Source: Laguncularia racemosa (Eukaryota; Streptophyta; Magnoliopsida; Myrtales; Combretaceae). Taken from it: DNA of 64,000 nt. The number at the start of each line of letters is the position of its first letter. Position 1 is the first letter of the stretch. A model generated the notes under the pieces. It was not told where the DNA came from. It made no database searches and saw only the letters and a program-made list of their open reading frames with translations. Positions 35,251 to 48,800 of this stretch are shown piece after piece. The stretch lies in assembly GCA_037954665.1 (NCBI GenBank), contig JBBMOL010000013.1, forward strand, positions 8,866,001 to 8,930,000, in the 5' to 3' direction. The translations under genes and the position numbers were made by a program.

Positions 35251-38028
35251 TTGTATGGATGACTATTCTAGACTTCAATGGCAAAGGTTGGTCCGGTAAT
35301 ACTCTTAAGACGATGTAACTAGTTAAACTTATGGGTAATTAAAAATGCCAATACTAAACATGTTTTAAGTATGCATATATGTATATATTCTTGTTTGAAT
35401 TGGGATCATGAGTTATCCCAAATCTCGTGATGCTAAGATTGTGCTATACTAAGCCACTAAACTAAAGATAATAATCGGTTGTTGTGATGCATTTAATGAC
35501 ATGACTCATGTTTATGTTTGATGTTTAGTATCCACATGTGTTTGCTATAACTATGTACTAGGTATTGTCTCATTCCTTTATCTTATATCCCTTTCAAGTA
35601 TAGGTGATGATACCGGCTATTACGATAAACTTGGTAATAATTTGTATATTGATTATGGGGAGGTGATAGCTATAACAACTCTTATGGAGATATGTGATTT
35701 ATTATTTAGATCGTGATTATAGAGGATTATGGACCACTTAGTGCGAATTTATTTAGTATTAGTTTGTAATGTATTTGCAGGTTATTGGGCACAAGCCCTT
35801 GTTATTTTAGTTATAATAGTTCTTTAGAGAACTATGAGTGGACTCTTATGAGCCATACACATTATGTTTTAGAGATGTGCTATGTAAGTGAGCTTGATGA
35901 CTCTATTATTATGTGGTAAATTAAACGTTATTTGTTAGCATATTACATTTATTAAATATCAATTATAGCAAGTTTTCAGTCTTTATATGTCTATAGTAAG
36001 TATGAACATATCGTGAATTGTCATGTTTTGGATTTTGAGGTATTACATCTCAAAAGGAAAAAAAAATGTAATAACAGAATTGAGTTTTCTAAACATCACT
36101 TTCGAGCAATCAATTTTGTTTTAAATACTCAATGAAATAAATTGGGGCTTCCAGTAGACGAATTATTCAAATGATGCAATTTTTTTTTTCCTTTCCTCAA
36201 TAAGATATAACACACGATTCATCGAAGTTAATGGGCTATAATATAAGAAGTTTGATTGAACTTAAAATTAAAAAAAAAAAAAAAATGCTCGACACAAATT
36301 AAACGAGCCCACAATGGGATGGACTAATACTATGGAGCACCGTGAGCACTGTGCACTGGAATAATTGGTCGAGTCTAGTTCCCTATCCCTTGTCATTTCA
36401 TAGTGCATACCCATGGATAAGGGCAATGAAGGAAGGTTGTAGTTTTGTAGCACCAAGTATCACGTAATGTAAAATATTATTATTTTATTTGGGAATTGCA
36501 CATGGGATGGGGATGGGACTCGCATAAACAAACTTCTGCTCTCGGATGTCTTTTTTTTTTTTTTTTTTTTACCAAATTGGACAGAATCCACACCACACCG
36601 ACAGGCCGGCCACAGCACATGTGGTATCATGGTGGCCCTGGCCCTGGCCCATCCAAAATCTTTCTTAGTATTGGTCCCTCAGATTTGGTAAATGGTGGCC
36701 ACCATATACGTCACAACCAATTGTCTCTCTATCTACATATACATAGATGTTGCCCCTGATTTCGCTAGAAATATATTGGCGGTGCCGTTTCGTTTCAATA
36801 AGTCTTTTAATTTCTATTTTTGATGTAATATATATATATATATATATATATTTATTTATCCTTATCCTTATGACTTTTCCACACGTAAGTAAATGACCCA
36901 AGGCTAGCGCTGTCTGGTCTCTATATCAAATCTGCAGATTGTGAAATGTCCAAATAATTAAACATATAGTCGCATTGGTAGGAGTAGGTGGACTTTTGTT
37001 GCAAACGTTTGTTCCTATAAATCCCAGTTCCATGATTTATCAAACTACATTGGAGAGGGAATTTAAATTTAGGGATCTCCTGTTAAGCTTTGTAAAATTT
37101 TGAAATTTGTAATCTTCTTCTGTTTTATTTTTCCCCCCTTCATTCATATAGCAGCCCATTCTTTTTTAAAATAGTTAGATAAGTATGCGCGTAATTGCCT
37201 AACGATGCCATTTGGCATTGCTATAAACAATTTACACCTTTTATGAAATTTCTGGAGCTATAATTTCTGTTGAGTCAAGGAAGAGGAGTTTTCCATAAAT
37301 AATGTTTGGGTTCATTCTAGGAAGTATTTATGTTGAAAAACCAAATAAAAAGATTTGCTTTTTCATATATTTCTTTTCTCGTTAGAATGTGTAATTAATT
37401 TTGAAAAACAAAATTTTTTTCTTCTTAAGTTATTAACAAGTAAGTATATTTTAAAATACTCTCAACAAATATCACCGTATCAATCGATGACTTTCATTTT
37501 ACTATAAATCAACTAGGTTAACAGTGAATTGACATATTTAAATTTTGTTGTAAAATAAAAAGTTTAGCATTTTTGTTTGGTTTTGTATAAGGGTGCAATT
37601 AGGTATAGAGAAAAAAAAACTTGTAAAATTTTTATAGGATTATAAAAGAAATTAAACCATAGAATAGGTTTGGTTCTCAAATCCACCCTAGTTGCTAACT
37701 AGTTTGTAGAGCGGTTGTCTATAAACCTAGCATTTTAAGGAAAAGGAAGGCATTTATTATTGGCTCAGCTGCCACTTTCATCGTATGCTCCTTTTGATGC
37801 TTAACTAATTCAATGCAAGATGATATACATAAACTCAGACTCTTTATTTCCTCTGAAACATTTAACCAATTCATATAATTTTTCAACCACACAAATACAC
37901 GCGGTTAATATAAGAAAAAGAATAATACAAAACCATCGTATGTGTCTTAACACTTTCGCATTGCTTGTATTCTTCTACGTTCAATAGTAAAATGATTGGT
38001 TAAAGTACATTATTCTACAAAAACCTTC

Positions 38029-38077
<49 letters not shown>

Positions 38078-41000
38078 TTATGGAACACCCATATTGAAAC
38101 ACTCTAAATCCCTAGTTCCATTTTCGAAGCCTTGGATGAAGATGTCTCAAAAAAGATAGGGATGTGTGGTTCATCATGTTGGATTTTCTGATCTGTAGTG
38201 TAGTATGATTTATATATATACTGTAAATGTTGTATTTGGTGAAACACTTAAAGATTGCATAAGAGAAAAGAGTATAAGTTATACATTTATTTTAAAAAAA
38301 GAAAAAAAATTGGATCAATTAATTATAAAGTACCAAAACATATTTCATCATATATTGGTAATTTTGCCTATTTATAATCAATATAGGTTATTGCCAATAA
38401 ACCGCTTTTCGTTTCAAAACCTTAAAATCCTCATAAAGGAAGTTCTTTTTTTTTTTTTTTTTGTGGCCACTGGATTGTGCATTTAATATAATACGGTTTT
38501 CGCTTTCATATCTGAATTTGTTTTTCACTTTTATGGGTACGTGTGCATAGATGTGATTGTGAAGGTCCTGTCAGTGGTCAGATAGGATGGGGGTTGTGTA
38601 GGAGCTGCAAAAGAGAAAATGGGAAGAAGGATCACGACTCATGTACTCGGTTAGGAGGTTCAAATGAACTTGAACAAAAATTATAGGAAAAATCCATACT
38701 CGGTGCAGGAGTTAAGAGTTATATGGACAAGCCTAGAGACAGATTTTATTGAGATGTGTGCTCTAGACCATAAAGTTGTTGGATTCATTAAAAGGTATCC
38801 CATACACGTAAATATGTATAAAATATACGTTATTCATATATATATATTACCGTATCCAAGACAATACACAATAATGTTTCACTTTTACATATATATATAT
38901 AGTCAAAATCTACTCTTAGCTAGGCACTTTTGTAGCGCTTACATAAAATAAAACATTCTGCAATATTTTTTTTAGTTTGGTTATTTATTCATTTCCCACG
39001 ATGACATGGTTATTAGTATAACATTAACCAAACCGCAACTCTTCCCTAAGCCCAAAATAAACATATTATTATTAATAATTATTAGCTTTAAGTAATGAGT
39101 AAATCTTTTATTAAAAAAATTATAAAATAATATATTAAAAAATTATTTTAAAAATAGATTACAAAAGCATAAACTAATATAAAATAACACATATTTACTA
39201 TATTCATGGTGTGTGTATGTGGTTTTTTTTTCCCCCCAAAAAGTCTAAGCTTTCTTTTATGTATATATATATTATGATAGTGATAAAATATTATTATAAT
39301 ATTTAAAAGAAGAAGAAGGATTTACATGGTAGCCAAACTCTAGCTGGGTCTAGTCTGTATTTGAGCTGTGCGCGCGCGTATTTGTTATGGTGATGGATGG
39401 GGGTGGGTGGGTGGGAGTGGGGCATCTTAAATTTCAATAACAGCTCAAATCTAACCTTATTAAACTGCGTAATGTACGACAGGACAGGATTATATGCAGA
39501 ATGTGACGTACAACGAAGCTTCTTATCTTATGTTTATTTATTTATTAGCTTTTTTCTTTTTCTTTCGATTGTATTTGGTTTTTGCCAATTTCCGCGAGTT
39601 TCGGTCCTCTTCCGCCACGCGGTATTTCATCCCAGGACGATAGTTGCAACATAAAAAGGCGCCATAGCAATTTAATACATATTAAAATATTAATATAAAA
39701 TTTCAAAGTCAATTGCATTATATATATATATATATATAAGCAAATACATCATTAGATCTCATTAAATACTATTAAAATTTACTAGAGTGATTTCTTGTGG
39801 AGTTTGGGACGTGTTTAGAATATATTTTAACACCCTATAATGCTTTAGTTAAGTTATGCAAAAATGAATCAGAATAGCCTAAACTTTGGTACCTTTGAGT
39901 TTCAAATTTAAAAAAAAATGCATTTTATTTGAAGTTAGATAGTTTGTATGATTTCAAGTTGATTTTCTTTCTATTGTTCTTCAAATTATTAGTTCTTAAC
40001 AAATGTATATTTCTATGCATAACAATATAAATCTTATACTCAATTCAATTCATTTGTTCATGTATTTGGTGTTAATTTTAAGTATGGGTATTTATTTCAA
40101 AATAAATAAAGAAAATATTAAAAAATTACATAAACATATATAAATAAAAAACAAATAATTTAAATAAGCTGTTAAATTAACTATGATCCATACTAAATGT
40201 GCTTTGGATAAGCATCGAATATTGTAGGTTAAATTACATCAATTAATTTTGTGAGCTTTTTAAATTATATAAATGTCCCTTTTTTTTTTTTTTCAAATAC
40301 TACAGATTCTATGCTCTTTTTGCATAGGCCCACTAATTTTGCAGGGTTAGTATTTGACACAGCTTTATTGAGATGATGCGACAATTTATCAAATAAATGT
40401 TAATATTCACGTCATTTTATGGTTGATGTGGACATAATAAAGTAGTAAAAAGACGAAAAAGTAACATTAAAATAATAAAAAGCATATAAAGCTCGATAGA
40501 AATTAAAATAATTTTTTTAAAAAAGTAACAAAAAAAGAAGAAGAAGAAGTGAGCCGTGAAGACCGAGGCATGCTCTACTCACCATTCCTTTGAGCATTAG
40601 ATGAAAAAGCAACCCATTACTCATGATTGATAGCCAAGTTCTTTCATGATATTACCGAGGCACACTTGATGCCTAGTGCCTCAAACAATGACCTTGAACT
40701 TATCGCGTCAATGCCATGGCCCAAGGTGAATCAAGCAGTATAGACTGTTGAGTGAAAAGAAAGCGGGGATTGAACACAAGCACAACTCAATCAAGAAACA
40801 AGCCTTGAGAGATTGTGGAAGGAACAAAAGAAGTGAGGAGAAGATAAGCTGATGTTGTGGTTGGTCTAAAGGCAATGGATTTGGTGGTTATGGTAGATTT
40901 GAGGAGAGAGAAAGTCGACTTTGCGAGAGACCTATATAGCAAGAAGCTATGAAGATGGAAGTAAAATGATGAAGAAGGTGAAAATAATTTTGGATGTCAT

Positions 41001-42540
41001 TCATGTAAAGGCTAAAATTGTTATATCAAAATATTAAGCTAATTCTACTATTTATTTAGATTTGACTTTTTAAGTTAAGTAAAATGATTTAAGGAGTTTA
41101 GTTTGTATTTTTATATAATTTAAAGAAAATCAATTTGATGCGCTTGAAATAGAAATCATTAAATAGGTTTATTTGCTTCCAATCATTTTCATACATATTT
41201 ATAAACTCATGAGGATGACTATTGATCTTATCCCATTAGTAAGTTTATTCAAAAATGACCATGAGATAAGCAAGCACTATCTCGTTTGTTTATCACCAAG
41301 GATGAATATTGTTGAGTATAGAAGCATATAAATATTCAATTACTTCTTCTCATTTGATTGAATTCAAGAGATTAGAGAAATGATATTCAACTACATAATC
41401 TCTACTTTTAAAAATCAAACAAGAAATTTAATCGATTATATAAACCTCTATCGCATAAGTTGCAAGGTTGACGTTGAGATTCTTGACGCTCTATTGTTTG
41501 TTAGTTGTGCATTTAGAACATTGAAATTATATGTTCCTCTTCCTTGTCATTCTTTTAAAGTCATCTTATTGCATGCTATTTTAACATCACTATTTTGAAG
41601 TCATACATAGCGTCACACTCAATAAACTATTATTTAGCATGCACATAATCATTTTAGTTGGAACCTATAAAACACAATTTAATTGAGAAATTTTTTAAAC
41701 AAATAATTTTCTTTCTTTCTTGTTTGCAATATTTATCAAAAAGAGTGTAAAAATTGGCATAATTTGCTTAAAGATAATAAATACAATTTATGTTTTTTTG
41801 GTCATATTTTAATTCATTTGAGGTATTTATTTTTTTAAACCAATTTTGTTAAATAAGCTGTTTTGAAAATTAATATTGTGACATGACATGAAAATTAATA
41901 TTTACTGGATAAGTTCCCATATCATCTTAATAAAACCCTATTGGATGCCACTCTTGCAAAATTATTGGGACCCATGCAAAAAAAAAAGAAAAAAAGAGGG
42001 GGCCTGGGGGAAGGAATTTATCCTATTATAAAAAAAAATGAAGTACTAATATAATTTAAAAGGTTCACGAAGTGGTCAGCCTAATTTACCCAACATTTTA
42101 GTTCGGTTAGAACAAGTGGTAATTTATTAGATTGAGTTCAGGTTGGAAGGACGTATCCCTTCTCAAATATGTAAGCAGTGGTTAAAAAAGGAAAAGGAAA
42201 AAATACTTAGGATTTTGTTGCGTATATTAAGAAAGTTAAGTTCGTCCCCAAACTCAATTTTGGATCTCCATTTCATGGACTTTGCGTTTAGCTTATGGTG
42301 ATTAATCTAAAATAAAATAAAAGAAATATTAAAAGCACCTTTTTGAGAATTGAGATTATGAAAGAGAAATAAAAGAAAACACGGAGAGTACTGTACGTAA
42401 GATCGCAAGAATTATGGAGGAAATAACGGCCCAAAAAAAGCTCCAGACAGAACGACAAAAGAGACAATAACGTTGGTTCTCTCATCATGTAACAGTAACT
42501 ATAACAACATGGGCCCAACTCCAACGACTATTTTATCACT
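35251..42540. other. Intergenic DNA with microsatellites
   Basis: No gene is supported across this stretch. Simple repeats: (TA)n at about 36829-36851 and 39719-39738, and short T runs at 36550-36570 and 38444-38462. Frames in it are short, AT-driven and unlike known proteins. Confidence 0.45.
38032..38075. repeat. (TA)n microsatellite, about 22 units
   Basis: An uninterrupted alternating TA tract of about 44 bp lies in intergenic DNA. Confidence 0.95.
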
Positions 42541-42554
42541 TACTCGCTAGTCAC

Positions 42555-42562
42555 TATAAATA
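42555..42562 (+). promoter_or_regulatory. TATA box of the DUF642 gene
   Basis: TATAAATA lies 48 bp ahead of the ATG, followed by a CT/CA-rich leader (CTCTACTACACTCATTTCTC) of the sort seen at plant start sites. Confidence 0.7.
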
Positions 42563-42609
42563 GTATCCATAATCTAGCTCTACTACACTCATTTCTCAGA
42601 GCGGGGAAG

Positions 42610-45237
42610 ATGGCAGCGTCAAGCTCACTCTTCCTTGCATTGTTCTTGCTGCTCACGGGTTCAGCTCTAGCAGCAAAACCATTGGAAGGTAAGCACTTCT
42701 ATACCCACCAACCCCCATTTTTTGCTCTTGTTTTCTTTCTGCTCGTTTAAACAAAAGCTGTCCCCATCTCCATTCTCTTTGTCATGGACTTCTCTCTGTA
42801 CAGCCGCAGCCCGGGCTGCGGGACCGTTTGTCGTGCACGACTATTTTTTTCCCTAGAAGCTTAGGGCCTTAGGCTGCCTTTCTGAATTACTAACTGGCAC
42901 AAGCGGCGGTTCCCGCAGCCCGCCACACCACCATCCCCACCCCTCAATTTTTTTTTTGAAATATGTGCAAAAGAACCACCCCTTAAAATTAATTTTGTTT
43001 AAAAGAAAAAGAAAGAGAAAAGAAGAAGAGTATGAATGCATATCTTCGTACGATTTTCCTTGGGTTAAATCCTGGATCCGTCACCGTTAGCTTAATTTTG
43101 GCACGGTTCTTTACCTGTTTTCCTCACGCTTGAGCTACTTTCTTCAGGACTTCTCCCAAATGGCAACTTTGAAGAAGCCCCACAATCAAACAACCTCAAA
43201 AAGACAGTGATAAAAGGCAAATACTCGCTCCCAAAATGGGAAATCAATGGCCTTGTAGAATACATCTCCGGAGGCCCTCAACCCGGCGGCATGTTCTTCG
43301 CCGTGGCACACGGTGTCCACGCGGTCAGGCTCGGCAATGAGGCATCCATCTCACAAACAATACCTGTTAAAAAAGGATCACTCTATGCACTCACCTTTGG
43401 AGCATCAAGGACATGTGCCCAAGACGAGGTCTTAAGGGTGTCAGTGCCTCCTCAATCGGGAGACCTTCCCTTGCAGACACTGTATAGTAGCAATGGTGGT
43501 GATACCTATGCTTGGGGATTTAGAGCTACTTCAAATTTTGCTGAAGTGATATTCCATAATCCTGGGGTTCAAGAAGACCCTGCTTGCGGTCCTCTTCTGG
43601 ATGCCGTTGCTATCAAGCAGCTTTTTCCTCCAGGGCCTACTAGAGGTAAATTTAATATCATTTAGCATTTTTGCCTGAATGGTTTGATGTAGTTTTGCTT
43701 GTTTTCTACGTTAGGGCCCTTTGATTCTCCCATCTTCTTGTCTCTATCTGATTTTTGTCCAGTATCTGTTGTGTTATGTATGCGTTTGATGTGAATATTT
43801 CTCATTTTATTTCTTGATGTCACTTTTAACCAAATACCCATTGTCAAACCCGTGCTAGTACTAAGCACATCGAAGACAACAGATCCATAACCAAACAGGT
43901 CCTATAACATTTTATCTTCGTATGAACTCTAACGAAAGGTGGTTCTTGTCTGGACGGGTCACCTGACCATTTAGATTAGTACTAGGATTTATGTTGTATG
44001 GCATGACAATGTAGAGTTGTGTTTCTTTAGATCTCAAAACTCCAACGGTGTTAAACAAGAAAACAAGCTTCAGCTTTTAGGTCTATTTGAACATTGAATT
44101 CAAAAGGTACGTGCCACAGATACATTAGTACTAGGATTTATGTTGTATGGCATGACAATGTAGTGTTGTGTTTCTTTAGATCTCAAAACTCCAACGGTGT
44201 TAAACAAGAAACAAGCTTCAGCTTTTAGGTCTATTTGAAACATTGAATTCAAAAGGTACGTGCCACAGAGATATTAGCTGTGTGTTCATCACTTTGTAGG
44301 TTTTCTATTCTTCCTTTCTTCCAAAATAGTGATTTTGAAGGCCACCATAAAGATTCTCTTTGACCTCATTTGACTTCAAAAAATGCTCCAGATCTACCGG
44401 TAAACTGCGCAGAAATTATTAACTAATTAGAGTCGTCTGGCACTGCCTCTTGCTGTCTATATCTGAAGTTAATAGTCTTAGCAGATACAGGGTGGCTTTC
44501 TATTTTATTTAAATAAGGTCTCTGAGATGGAATACTATGGATACTCCCAATTAAGTTCTTTAATATTTAACTTACCTGAAATATCATGTTCATTTTCTCT
44601 GTCACTGCAAAGAAAACTTTCTCTGCCGTGTATTACATTATCTATTCTTGCATGAAACTGTTTTTTCTTCTTACCCACATCTGCTCACCCTTATTAAACT
44701 ATTAATGCAGGTAACTTGGTTAAGAATCCTGGCTTCGAGGAGGGTCCTCACCGTCTGTTAAATTCATCCAATGGCGTGCTCCTCCCCCCTAAACAGGAGG
44801 ATCTCACATCTCCGCTTCCGGGATGGATGATCGAATCCCTCAAAGCCGTGAAGTTCATTGACAAGAAGCACTTCAATATCCCTTATGGATTTGCTGCCGT
44901 CGAGCTGGTGGCAGGAAGAGAAAGCGCAATTGCACAGATAATCAGGACAGTACCTAGCAGATGCTACAGCCTCACCTTTGCTATTGGTGATGCAAGGAAT
45001 GGCTGCCATGGCTCCATGATGGTGGAAGCTTTTGCTGCTAAAGACACCCTCAAAGTTCCTTTCAAATCAGAAGGTAAGGGTAGATTCAAGAATGCCAGGT
45101 TCAAGTTTAAGGCCCTCGCAGACAGGACAAGAATCACCTTCTACAGCTCATTTTACCACTCTAGGATTGATGACTTTGGATCTCTCTGTGGGCCGATACT
45201 GGATGAAGTGCGAGTAATCCCACTCCCTAGGTGTTGA
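42610..45237 (+). CDS. DUF642 domain secreted cell-wall protein, 3 exons
   Basis: Exons are 42610-42688, 43148-43645 and 44711-45237. Both introns are GT-AG in phase 1, and the total is 1104 bp (367 aa), typical of plant DUF642 proteins. Residues 1-21 (MAASSSLFLALFLLLTGSAL, then A) are a clear signal peptide ending in an ALA cleavage site. Two galactose-binding-like DUF642 repeats follow: the first begins GLLPNGNFE and ends DPACGPLLDAVAIK; the second begins GNLVKNPGFEEGP and ends SLCGPILDEVRVIPLPRC. The paired CGP..D.V motifs are the family hallmark. Members are apoplastic and several bind pectin-related wall components or pectin methylesterase; which paralogue this is cannot be decided. The gene is convergent with RLF (about 620 bp between stop codons). 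Confidence 0.95.
42808..42924. repeat. Inverted repeat (possible small MITE) in DUF642 intron 1
   Basis: GGGCTGCGGGACCG at about 42813-42826 faces its near-complement CGGTTCCCGCAGCCC at about 42906-42920, with about 80 bp between. It is GC-rich in an AT-rich intron. No target duplication was identified. Confidence 0.45.
43975..44272 (+). repeat. 149-bp tandem duplication in DUF642 intron 2
   Basis: Two adjacent copies (43975-44123 and 44124-44272) start ATTAGTACTAGGATTTATG and end with GGTACGTGCCACAGA. They differ by only a few substitutions and single-base indels, so the event looks recent. Confidence 0.9.
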
Positions 45238-45857
45238 GTGTATCAGCACTTTCGGCAAACCACGAGGAGAGAGTGTACTTTGGATGTAAAAGCACTCGGC
45301 ACTTCGTAGACTAAATATTTGATGGTTGCTTGAACTATTTGTTGCTTTATTCCTGAGTTTCTTCATGGGACAACAAGGAATACCGTAATGATGCCTATAT
45401 CGATATTTTACGTCATAGCTATAACTAAGAGAGTAAGATATAAAATGTTGTTTCGAATAAAGAAGAGCATGAGAATATGCCAGAGAGTCTTAAGATATGA
45501 AATGTTGTTTCGAATAAAGAGGATGAGAACATGCCACAGGATGTGAAAAACATACTTAAGTACCAAATCTAGAATTCATTTACTTTTTTCTTTTAAATCG
45601 TGTGATTTTTTAAAGTGGAGGACAGTACACCAATTTTTTTATTGCAAAGTACACGGCAACCTTCCAGCATTACGCACCTGTTCAACATCATCTCTGTAAT
45701 ATTGTATATACTATATGACAATTATAATCAAAATAAAATAAGATAGTCCAATATCACCCTTCTGGTTGGTTTGAAAGGTTTCGCCATTCCAAGATGCAAA
45801 AGCAGGATCTCAATGTCAGTCAACCTGATATTACGATTTGATAGAACCTCTTAAAAA

Positions 45858-48800
45858 TTAGAGGGTGGGTTGCCCTTCTTGGCTATCATCCAGCATGCCA
45901 ACAAGGCATTTCTCTAGCAAGAAATCAGCATTTACCCAGGCATGGTATTTATCTGAATATGGGTCAAGGGCTGCAACTCTTAGCGACAAAAAGCAACATA
46001 AAAAAGAGACTTGTTTTCTGTCCATCAATTAGACCCGACTGGCTATCAATGCCAGTTAACGATCGGAGATGTTTCCAGAGATATTTTGGGACATTCTGTG
46101 AAAGTAAGTTTCCTATACATGCTACGAAAACAGACAGATGCTAAAAAAATATACTAACAAATAAAATGTTATAAACCCAACAATAGAAAAAGGAAATGAA
46201 GTAAACTTCACTAATTCACCGGTAGGAGATCCGGAGCATTACAAGTAGGAAAGTGAAATTACAACTCTCAAGACTAAAGCAATTCTCTACGTAACCTAGA
46301 CTCTCCAAAAAAATATAGAAAACCCTCATCGGTAGCCGCACGAAGGATCCCGCTGGACTACCCCTCCTCTCTCTCCTCTAACCAACTTTGGTATCTTTCT
46401 GTTTTCCCCATCTTTCCCCTATAACCAACTATTTATAATTCTTCTTGTTGGTCCCCCCATTTTCCTACCACGTCAGCCACGATCACCTTCCTCCTTTCCT
46501 TCGCATGTCCCCATGGTCTAGCTCAGCTACCCATTTCCACCTCAGCCCCTCCTCTACTAATTATTCCATAATTGGCCCTATCCTATATATATTCTTTTCC
46601 CCGGAAACACCTCAGGTCTCCTCCTTTTTTTCTCCTCTGATATATACCTTAGTTGGCAGGGATGTGTCAATTGCCTCCCCCGATATACTGTCCTTGTCCT
46701 CAAGGACAAAATCTGGGAAAAGGGAAGTGAACTCGAAGGTATCCCTCCATGAAACATGCTTGGGTTCTTGATCCTACCACTGTACCAGGACTTGGGGAAT
46801 TGCTACTGATCCCTCGCGCTTAAAACGTCTTCCCACGATGGCTATGGGAAGGTGTAACATTGTTGTGGAATCCTCGGCCAAATCTGGTGGAAGTTCTATT
46901 GTGGAAGAGAAAGTCCCAACCACCTTCTTCAGTAACGAGACATGGAAGACCGGATGTATGCGACACTTAGCTGGCAAGTTCAACTTGTATGCTACCTGAT
47001 CAATTCACTCCACAATTTGGAATGGACCAAAAAATCTTGAAGTCAGTTTGGAAGTGGAATTTTTAAACTGTGGCTGAAGGGATACAGGTCGCTTCAGGAA
47101 CACCCATTCTCCCACCTGGAATTCCACCTATCGCCTATGCTTATTGGCATTCCTGCAATAAATGGATTGCGCATGAGCTAGGTTGTCCCTTAGTTGCTGA
47201 AGAACGATGTCCCTGTCTCGTAATGCCTGCCGCAACTCCGGGTTCTGTATTTCCTTATCAACAAAGGGTTGCAAGCCCGAAGGATGGCCGGCCATACACT
47301 ATTTCAAATGTCGACATTTTAGAGGATGTATGGTAAGCTGTGTTATAGTGGAATTCCGCCCAAGGAAGCCATACTTTCCACAGTGTTGGTTGATAGCTCA
47401 CAAAGCAGCGGAGATACCCTTCAAGACAGCGATTCAAAACCTCCGTTTGTCCATCCGTTTCCGAATGGTATGCGGTGCTGTAATGTAAGAGGGTGCCCTG
47501 TAATTTAAAGAGCTCGGTCCAGAAGTTACTCAAGAAGGAAGTATCACGATCACTTACGATCGTCTTCGGGTAGTCATGTAGTCACACAATTTCTCTGACG
47601 AATACCTCTGCTATTCCTTTTGCCGTGTAAGGATGCTTGACAGGAATGAAATGGCCATACTTGGAGAGACGATCAACCACCACCAGGATTACATTAAATC
47701 CTTTTGATTTCGGCAACCCTCCCACGAAGTCCATGGAGATATCCTCCCAAATGGCCGTGGGTATTGATAGTGGACATAACAATCCTGCTGGTGCCAACGC
47801 TTGATATTTTTGGCGCTGACACATCGCACACGCTGCTACAAAATCCATTATGTCCTTCTTGATTCCCATCCAGAACACATTTGCGGCTATCCTCTAGTAA
47901 GTCTTGAGGAACCTCGCATGCCCCCCAATGGATGAGGAATGGAACTCATGTAGAAACACTAGGGGCCACTTAGACTTTGCAGGAATTACCAGTCTTCTGT
48001 GGTGGTATAAAGTGTTTTGCACCAGATGGAACCCCCTGCCTGCTGACTCTCCTCTCTTCAGCAACTGTATCTTCTCTACCAAGATTGGATCAGCCTCTAC
48101 TTCCCTCCTAATTGTGGATAGATCCGTCCAGATAGGCCCCGTGATTTGGATTAGATGTGTCTCTTCAAACTTCCTTAACAGAGCATCAGCCACTTTATTC
48201 TCCTCTCCCCTGCAATATTGAACCTTGAAATCATACCCCAGTAGTTTAGGTAGCCAATTCTATTGATCAAGGGTCATAATCCTTTGCTAAAGCAAATGCT
48301 TAAGACTCTTTTGATCAGTTCGGACAACAAATCGTTTGCCTAAAAGATAGGGTTGCCAATGCCGACTCGCAAGCACCAATGCCCCAATGCCATCAACTCC
48401 TTCTCGTACGTAGACTTAGCTAAAGTACGATTAGCCAAGGCTTTGCTAAAGTAAGCAATCGGTCTATTGTTCTGTTGTAGCACTGCTCCCAGCCCTCTCC
48501 CCGATGCATCACATTCCACAATGAATGTGTGGGAGAAATCTGGCATTGCTAATACTGGAGCCGTCACCAATGCCTTTTTTAACCCCTTGAATGCGGTGGT
48601 AGTTTGCTCAGACCAATCGAATCCATTCTTTTTGAGCAAATCCGTAAGTGGTTTGGCTATCTTGCCATAGTCTTTGATGAACTTGCGAAAATATCCAGAT
48701 AATCCACGAAACCCGCAAAGTCCTCTAAGGGAGGATGGTTGGGGCCACTCCACTATGGATTGTATCTTGGCAGGGTTCATAGCCACTCCCTCCTTTGATA

